Shown here: positions 57,401-64,000 of the stretch, in pieces
How positions within the stretch are numbered: position 1 is the stretch's first letter
Layout of the letters: each line of letters opens with the position of its first letter
NCBI RefSeq assembly: GCF_002994745.2
Contig: NC_037090.1
Location: 41,130,001-41,194,000 of the forward strand
Length of the DNA stretch: 64,000 nucleotides
Source: Rosa chinensis
Taxonomy: Eukaryota; Streptophyta; Magnoliopsida; Rosales; Rosaceae
Direction: 5' to 3'
Notes under the pieces: generated by a model
Databases searched by the model: none
What the model saw: the letters and a program-made list of their open reading frames with translations, nothing else
What the model was told of the DNA's origin: nothing
Position numbers and translations under genes: made by a program

Positions 57401-58356
57401 TTAGAGCTACAAGGCAAGTAGATTCCACATGTTCAACAACCTGACTCGAACTGAAAGAGGACAGTAAGCAAGTAGCATCAATAGTTTTAGGAGCATTAAA
57501 ATGATCTAAATGAGCAGAAATACAATTATTAGAACCTTTTCTATCCAGATTTTGCTTCTGCCTCAAATTTCGTTCTTTGGAGATTGCAACAAGCTCTATA
57601 ATCCTAATTATCAACTTCAGATGTTCTTTCAGCTCAGCTTGCAAAGAAGCTGTAGATCTGAGTTCATTCTCTTTCCTGAGTTTTTGAGATTCCTTGCCGA
57701 GCAGATTACATCTATGATGAATGTGTCCTATTTACCACAGTGATGACACATTGGTAAAAAAAAATTTGAGAGTTTATCATACCTGGGCTGACTCATAGAG
57801 ATGGGTATGTCAGAACTTACCTGAGTTTTCCTTTGATGAGGTAGAGGTGCTAAATCAAATTTTGGCTTTTGAGGAAGAGTCAGAGCAGGAACTTCTTGGT
57901 CCTTTTGATGAAATTGAATGCACATTTGAGCTCACACCTTTCACAGAGCCAGAATGGTTGATTTTTACACTACTATTTTTGAATCTTTATACCCCAACCC
58001 TTTCTTGTTATTGTGTGGTTTTCCAATCCCAATCATTTTGGAAACCAAATCTGATCCTATCAAGAATGTTTTGAACTTTTCTTGAGACTTTTTAAGTTTA
58101 ACCTGCAAATTCTCAATTTTTAAGCAAATTCTCAATTTGATTGAGCTTTGATTTCAACTTAAAGGGTTTTAATCCAGTCAATCAATTCAGCACGCTCCAC
58201 CTCCTAATTTTAGGATTCATCTCAACTTGCAAAACATCAACTTTTTCATTGTAAGAAATCCGTTCACCTTCCCATTCTTTCTTGCATGATTCAAGATTTA
58301 GCTCGGCCTTTTCCTTTGCTTTTCTGATGTGCTCATTCTCATTCTCTAGCTTGAGA
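57401..58356 (-). pseudogene. Copia gag, decayed
   Basis: The minus strand has a long helical region (KAKEKAELNLESCKKEWEGE, about 58320-58260), a degraded zinc knuckle starting CHHCGK (about 57750) followed by a stop, and a helical linker to protease (AELKEHLKLIIRIIEL). It is interrupted at 58357 by LTR Z2, so the N-terminus is missing. Confidence 0.65.
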
Positions 58357-59290
58357 TGACAAGACCCGCTCCAGATTTCACCCTGAAAATCCGAAGTGGC
58401 CCAGTGGGGCCCACCTTAGAAATTTGGCCAAACTTCCCCTAAAAGCGGACTACTCAAAACTTATAGAAAGACAATACACTTCTAATATCAAACACCATCG
58501 TCAACTCCTGGAGTCGCCATCCTCCATAAATCACAACATCTCCCAATTCACATTACACAAGTCTCAATAACATTAACCCCACAGGTTATTAGAGCAATCT
58601 AATACACAAGGTATACAAGAAAATAAAATAGAAAGGTAAAGGATCGATAAATCCTACAATGCGGAAGCAGTGACGGCTGTGTCTCAACTCCATGTACACC
58701 CGACCTCAAATAATCTAACCTGCAAACTGATCATTTGAAACTGAAAGGCCCAGGGGAAAAGCATTTAAAAATCTGTGAGAGTGAGTGGATGAAAAATAAG
58801 CAATCTTGAAGGAAAACAAATATAAAATTTAATGCTTTCCCAAATTATTCTCTTAAAAACCAAGCATGTAGTAAATCTCGTAGAAATACTCTTAACTAAT
58901 CTCTGTACTCAAATCTCGAAATCGTATTATAAATCTCATTCAAAAATCTCAAATCATTTTGTAATCTCAACTCATAATACACGAATATCTCATAAACGTC
59001 TAGAAAACTCAGAAATATCAAAGATTATGTAAATAACTCAAAATACTGAAACTTGTCTCTTGGAAATAAGCAATGAGAAGAGGGAACTGCTGATCAGATG
59101 AGGAGGTGATGGCTAGAGGGGAATGCCGACTAACCGTACATAGATAGAGGGTATTGCCGGCTAACTATCTCATGCCATTTGCATGGGACTGCCGACCAGA
59201 TGACGTATCGGAGCGGACTATTGACCGGAATATTCTGGTGGGTATTGCCAACCAGACTATTACCTGGAGGGGACTGCCGACCAGGTAATA
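58357..59290 (+). mobile_element. Z2: Z-family LTR, 5' part
   Basis: TGACAAGACCCGCTCCAGAT... parallels Z1 from 44620 (shared CCGAAGTGGCCC, TCATTTGAAACTGAAAGG-type and GGCCCAGGGGAAA blocks). It is cut at 59290 by LTR A3. A run of GGACTGCCGACCAG-like words ends it (59090-59285). The remainder of Z2 is not in the window. Confidence 0.75.
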
Positions 59291-60597
59291 TGATTACACG
59301 TATTTCTATGCATGTAATTGTATCTAAAACACTAATAAAAGTTAATCTTCAAGTCAATTATTATGTAATTAATCTATTTTGTAGAAAATAAGCGGAGTTT
59401 GGGAAATGAGAGAAAATTGGATGAAATTAGAGCAATTCGAAACTTTCGACAAAAGGACAAAATTGTGGATGGCTTAGTTAAGTAATTAAGCTTAATTGGT
59501 TAATTACAAACATACAATGCATGCAGCACGCTAGGAATTATGGGTTGGTTGCCTAAGTTTATGTTGAGGCCATGTATCTTGACACGTGGCCTCCCTTTCT
59601 TACCAAAGCCATCAGAACACGTGGTCCTCATCTAATTAACCACCAACCCTAATCTTTTCTTGCTCTCACAAACAGATGGAGACTACTCGTATATATATGA
59701 CCACATTCTGTTAGAGAGACTCAACGCCACAACTCAAAAGGGAAGGGCTTTGCCCTTTCCCATGCATCAGACCCATTCCTTCCGTTCTTCCCACAACAGA
59801 CCACCACCATTCTCTCCCTTCTCCTATACCCACCTATACCACAACCTCAAATCCCATCAATTTTCATCATCTTCTCCAAGGATTTGGGATTAGGTATAGA
59901 GAAAGTATAATTCCAAGCTAGTCATGCTCACTCTCTAGTGTTGTTGTGACTAGTGTTGGTTTCTCTCTCTCTTCTCAATTCTATACTCTCCAAATTTCTC
60001 TCTCTTTTCTCAATTCTATACTCTCCTAATTTATTGTAATTTGATGGATTTTATTGTGGGTTTGTTGATGGGTAGTAAGCAGTTTCTTTGGAAAACTAGG
60101 GTTTGAACCTTAGCATGGATTTAATGTAATAAATATGTTTCGATTTAATGGTTTTCAATTTCGTGTTTGATATATGTTCTATTCTATAATATTTTGCTTA
60201 GACGCATGCTTAGGAGCTTGATTAACTCTTGAATGTGTAGATAAGCATATCTAGAACAAATTAGGGGACCTAATCACTTCTCTAATTTATGGCTAGGACA
60301 TAAGTTTAGAACATGGTTAGTTACGATACTAATTTCGATTGCCGTATTGGCTAGCTTAGGAACCTTGATTCTAGGACTCTTCGCCTTTTGGTGCAAGTAG
60401 AGGCCCTACCAAGGCTCTAGATTGTCCCAACTAAGTTTCTACGGCCCTTGATCCAGAGTAGGAATACCCTTTAAGGAATCTATTGACCCATGAGCCTTGA
60501 AAAGCCTTGGGTACAGTTCTTGATGTCATTATGAATTGAATGACCATTATCAGAATATATTTGTGGATTGAATTTGGCTAGGATGATACCATATTTC
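59291..60597 (+). mobile_element. A3: A-family LTR, truncated
   Basis: TGATTACACGTATTTCTATG..., same order as A1 and A2, with TATATATATGACC at about 59689. It is cut at about 60597, where a reversed A LTR fragment begins. The open frame 59660-59893 is the transcribed CT-rich part, not a gene. Confidence 0.8.
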
Positions 60598-60829
60598 GAC
60601 AATGGTCAAACAATTCATAATGGCATCAAGAACCTTACTCAAGACTTTTCAAGGCTCATGGGTCATTAGATTTCTTATATGGTATTCCTACTCCAGATCA
60701 AGGATCGTAGAAACTTAATTGGGACAATCTAGAGCCATGTTAGGGCCTCTAGTTGCACCAAATGGCGAAAAGTCCTAGAATCAAGGTTCCTAAGTTAGCC
60801 AATACGGCAATCAAAATTGGTATTGTAAC
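60320..60829. repeat. Inverted repeat: two 232 bp arms around a 46 bp loop
   Basis: Left arm 60320-60551 (starts GTTACGATACT) and right arm 60598-60829 (ends AGTATTGTAAC-like, TATTGTAAC) are reverse complements, by eye close to 90% identical. Both come from the same part of an A LTR, so two diverged LTR copies meet head to head. Confidence 0.85.
60598..60829 (-). mobile_element. Reversed remainder of LTR A1, flanking the X 5' LTR
   Basis: Minus-strand A LTR sequence beginning GTTAC at exactly the position where A1 is interrupted at 5429 (GTTAT). The five bases GTAAC (60825-60829) are therefore the candidate second TSD copy of X. Confidence 0.7.
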
Positions 60830-60925
60830 TGTACATACCAGCAACTATTTAACTACCACAAGGTTTGACACCATCACTAGACCCCGCTGGACTACCCAAA
60901 TACCATACTGGGGGTCGGGTCCAGC

Positions 60926-63295
60926 TGTCACACCCCGAATTTTGAATAACCAATTCAAATCCGAAACATGAATAATAATAACAATTTCAAATAAACGTTC
61001 TGAATTTTTTTTTTTTTTTTTCTGTTTAGAATTTAAACACACCTCACATCACTCAATAATACATAAACCAAATCCTCAAGAGTTTAATATTACAGCACAC
61101 TCTCTCCAAAATTAAATGTAAGCTCAAAAGAGCATAGCAACCTCACAACAATGCTGTAACACAAATACCACTACTCTAAGCAGCCTGATCACCTTCTCGA
61201 CTCTTCTGACCTGTAGGATTTCCCGCTACACAATTTGAATAGTGCACCGGGATTGCAACAACACCAAACCCGGTAAGCTTTACAGCTCGTATGAGTAAAT
61301 AAGAATGAACTGTTCATTTATTAAATTTCAACTCCTTTAACTCAAGTAACAACCAACAATCTCAACACTCACCACTCGACACACTTTAAATAATAATTAT
61401 GTGTTCATGTTCACGAGTAATTCAACTCGCTACTTTCAAGTCATACGTCAAATTTCAAAAGTGTATTCATGATCACGAGTAATCCCAACTCGCTCTTTCA
61501 TGTCATACTGTATTCATGATCACGAGTAATCCCCAGCTCGCTCTTTCATGTCATTCTATGGCAGACAGACTAGAGCTCTAACTGAATCTTCGTAATGTGT
61601 CACCTTGGCCAGGGTTCACGCTTACGAAGACCTTGCCTCAAAACATTTTAAAGGTCATCCTATATGACTCAAATGTTACACCTTGACTCACTTATACTTT
61701 CTCACAATAAAATCAACAATAACATGGTATATTGTATTTCCATACACATTTTTACTTCAATCACAATATAAACAAGGTAATTAAAGACATTTGGTTCGTA
61801 ATATGAACCATGTGAGATTTACTCACCTCTTATCCAGCTGCGTCTTCTAAGCAGTTCAAAATACGATTCACAATCGTCCACCAACTCAAACCTTCAGTCA
61901 TCTAATCAAACATGACCTTAACTTAGCCAATAACTCAAAACATACTCAAACGACAATCCAACAGTCGGATTGAAATTAAATGATGATCCAACGGTCGGAT
62001 CCTCACGGATCGCCCTTAGGATCATCCTCCAAAATCATCACAAAGATCCAACGGTCGGATCCTCCTGAATCATCCTTACAATCATCTTCATAAATTTATA
62101 CGAAAATCTGACGGTCGGATTCTCACGAATCGCCCTTCAAACCACTATTTCACAATTATACGAAGATCCAACGGTCGGATCTTCGCCCTTGACCACACAA
62201 AGTCACTGGGACAATCATACGATCAACGTATCAAAACTACAAGTCCATCGAACGGTTAGATCTTCACATATCATAATTCGAACGATTCGAAATCGATCGA
62301 AACGTAAAAATTTATAACTTAATCATACGATATCCAAAAATTGCGTATAATATATCAAAATGATCGTCTTAACATGTAGAACATAAAAATGGGCAGAAAC
62401 TGCCCTTAAGGTCCCCGGGGGTGGCCGGAAAAGGCCGCCGGAGTTTGTGGCAGAGCCGCCGCCGACCACCACCAATGGTGTCGGGGCTGGGCTGTTCTTC
62501 TTCCTCTTATCATGCTTAACCAAAAGTTCTAAAGGCATGTTATCAGAAAACATCAAGAAGAGGTCGGGAATTACCGAAATCAGTCACAGTGGCCGGAATT
62601 TTTCCAGAATCCGGCGAGTGTTCCGATCCACGTGAAAATGTCAACAACTCGATTCGATCCCTTCTGGAATTTGTTCAGAAACTCAAGGCGAGCTCACCAG
62701 TTCAATAATCACAAGAAATGGTGGTCTGTAGCTCAAGATATCAGGATCGATAGCTCGGTTTTTCGATTTGGATCGTTTCTGGCCTCCAGCCGCCACCACG
62801 CGCTGCGTCGCCATGCAAGGACACTTCTGGAAGCTTCAGGAGGTTGAGGCGAGCTTGAGGATGAAGTTTGGTGAGGATTGGTGGCCGGAAACACGAGGAG
62901 GATGAGTTGGTTCGGTTTCGGGTGTAACTGGATCGAGTTGGTTTGCCGGAATTTGAGGTTGTGTCGGACGGAACGACGACGTCCAACTGGTAGAGCAGAC
63001 CGAGGCGAAACCAAGGGGAGTGGTCCGACGTCTGGAGGTGGACGATGAAGGGAGAACAAGGCTGGAGAAGTTTGCTCTGTGTTGGTGGCTTCGGACGAGA
63101 GAGAGAGAGAGATACATATAAAGAGAGCCTTTGCTCTTGTCGACCGAGTGTCGGTCGATCATAATCGCAATCAACTCAATTAGTAAACCCACTAATTAAG
63201 CATAATCATGAAAGTTAAAGTAGTGTAATCATAAAAAGTAAAGCAATGCCATAATTATGTTTTTGCTTGATTAAAGAAAACAACCGGGTATTACA
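60926..63295 (+). mobile_element. Z3: solo LTR (2370 bp) nested in the X 5' LTR
   Basis: TGTCACACCCCGAATTTTG to ACCGGGTATTACA, with TSD CCAGC (60921-60925 and 63296-63300). It has a long GC-rich right part with a GA run, (AG)n, at about 63099-63110 and TACATATAAAGAG as a possible TATA region at about 63113. The sequence class resembles Z1 but the ends differ, so it is a related family or another subfamily. No coding domain. Confidence 0.8.
61955..62180. repeat. GATCCAACGGTCGGATC motif repeated at about 60 bp intervals
   Basis: The partly palindromic word occurs at about 61985, 62045, 62105 (one variant) and 62165, with a further variant near 61955 and a weak one near 62248. Spacing of 60 bp, with related CTCACGGATCGCCCTT text between, marks a diverged tandem repeat inside Z3. 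Confidence 0.7.
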
Positions 63296-63695
63296 CCAGC
63301 ACACTCCCTACTGGTGCTCCCAATGGGCGATACTTTGGGTGACAAAGGTCCCGGACCTGCCCAGTAGTGCTCAGCAAAGTACATACTAGAAACTGATGTA
63401 ACTATGAAGGGATAAGCTGCATCCCACATCAAAGAAAAGGGAAACGCCTTCCCCATGCTCAAGTATAAAAGATTAACACAACCACCTTCAGCAGGGTAAT
63501 AACTTCTTTCCCTTACTATTACTCTGCTAAAATATATATAGAACCTCACTCAAGCATCGGAGAGGCATAAACCGTCCGGTACAGTTTATACCTCTGACAT
63601 TATGTGTTCTAATTGATAGGGTCTTGGAGTTATCTTGATACCCGTTAGCGGTATAGCATTTTGTGTGAGGTACTTGGAGAAATCCACCAGAAACA

Positions 63696-63717
63696 TTAGC
63701 GCGTCAGGTAGGGGACT
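63696..63717 (+). promoter_or_regulatory. X primer-binding site
   Basis: TTAGCGCGTCAGGTAGGGGA directly follows the X LTR, resembling the TGGCGCGCCAGGTAGGGGG type used by plant gypsy elements with changes. tRNA not assigned. Confidence 0.6.
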
Positions 63718-63744
63718 TCGTATCAGCACTACTTGCTCGGTATC

Positions 63745-64000
63745 ATGGTTGAGCTAGAGAAGGTAGCAAGTGCGGGTAGAAATGTCGCCCGAGCACTGGT
63801 GTTCACTCCCGGCACTTCTGCGCTTGAGTCACCTGGCGTTGGAATCGAAACTCATGGCCTAGGAGCCCTGGACCCAGTGGCAACAAATAACTCACCAGCC
63901 CCAGTTTTAGAGTTGGAGGCCATGCAAAGGAGATTGCAACCTTCCGTGAGCAAGGTCGGATCAACTGGGAACAGTAGAGGATCGATCAAGAGACCGATCT
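63745..64000 (+). CDS. X gag, N-terminal part (runs off the window)
   Basis: ATG at 63745, 50 bp after the LTR, opens a frame of 85 codons to the window edge: MVELEKVASAGRNVARALVF, then TPGTSALESPGVG and a helical LELEAMQRRLQPSVSKVGS. The low-complexity start and the position match the Y gag (ATG 53 bp after its LTR). No stop in this part. The capsid domain would follow outside the window. It belongs to the same element as the minus-strand gag end at 43058-43378 if the inversion model is right. Confidence 0.65.
   Translation, partial: MVELEKVASAGRNVARALVFTPGTSALESPGVGIETHGLGALDPVATNNSPAPVLELEAMQRRLQPSVSKVGSTGNSRGSIKRPI

Larger units (their letters stand above)
60830..63695 (+). mobile_element. 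X 5' LTR (491 bp net), plus orientation, carrying Z3
   Basis: TGTACATACCAGCAACT at the start, CCACCAGAAACA at the end. Subtracting Z3 (2370 bp) and one TSD leaves 491 bp, the length of the X LTR at 5430-5920. It is followed by a primer site and gag, so it is a 5' LTR. Confidence 0.85.

Noticed and set aside
62632..63192. Overlapping frames on both strands near the right end as host genes
   Set aside because: All lie within solo LTR Z3, are short and conflict with each other.

Overview
This is a transposon-saturated stretch of a plant nuclear genome, almost certainly a eudicot. It is AT-rich, has plant-type LTR retrotransposons and CACTA transposons, and shows one recognisable exon of the 20S proteasome subunit PBA1. 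The style of the LTR families makes Rosaceae a reasonable but weak guess. I see no intact host gene, tRNA, rRNA, CRISPR array or bacterial operon. Nearly every base can be placed in a nest of mobile elements, many with matching target-site duplications (TSDs).

I use working names. X is a Ty3/gypsy Tat-type element with 491 bp LTRs. Y is a younger relative with 515 bp LTRs. A and B are long-LTR families without their own pol (Athila-like primer sites). Z is a gypsy-like family with LTRs of about 2.4-2.7 kb. CACTA1 to CACTA3 are DNA transposons.

Layout, left to right. 1-1099: right end of CACTA1 carrying a PBA1 exon. 1100-3590: rearranged B LTRs. 3591-5429: 3' part of an A element and the first part of its LTR, interrupted by X. 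5430-43378: the 3' half of X on the minus strand (LTR, 3' region, decayed antisense gene, pol, protease, end of gag), itself interrupted by a duplicated Y-type solo LTR, a solo B LTR (11825-13773), a tandem B array (about 15245-24441, with CACTA2 inside) and element A2 (24971-43057). A2 contains the nearly intact Y element (27611-39487). 43379-58356: minus-strand Copia remains, split by CACTA3 (43393-53117, which holds a Z solo LTR that holds a B solo LTR) and by another B solo LTR (53958-55773). 58357-60829: Z and A LTR pieces ending in a head-to-head inverted repeat. 60830-64000: the 5' LTR (with a nested Z solo LTR) and the start of gag of X, now on the plus strand.

The most informative observations are these. 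(1) X is split into two oppositely oriented halves whose outer LTRs are both exactly 491 bp and sit at the same site of an A LTR, which points to an inversion. (2) A2 has a perfect 5 bp TSD but no 3' LTR. (3) Y differs at one base between its LTRs yet has six single-base frame breaks, mostly in mononucleotide runs. (4) Y carries a separate, spliced antisense gene with its own promoter-like region and an upstream array of ten double-hairpin repeats. (5) The nonsense codons in the older elements are mostly TAG, where CAG could have been the original codon.
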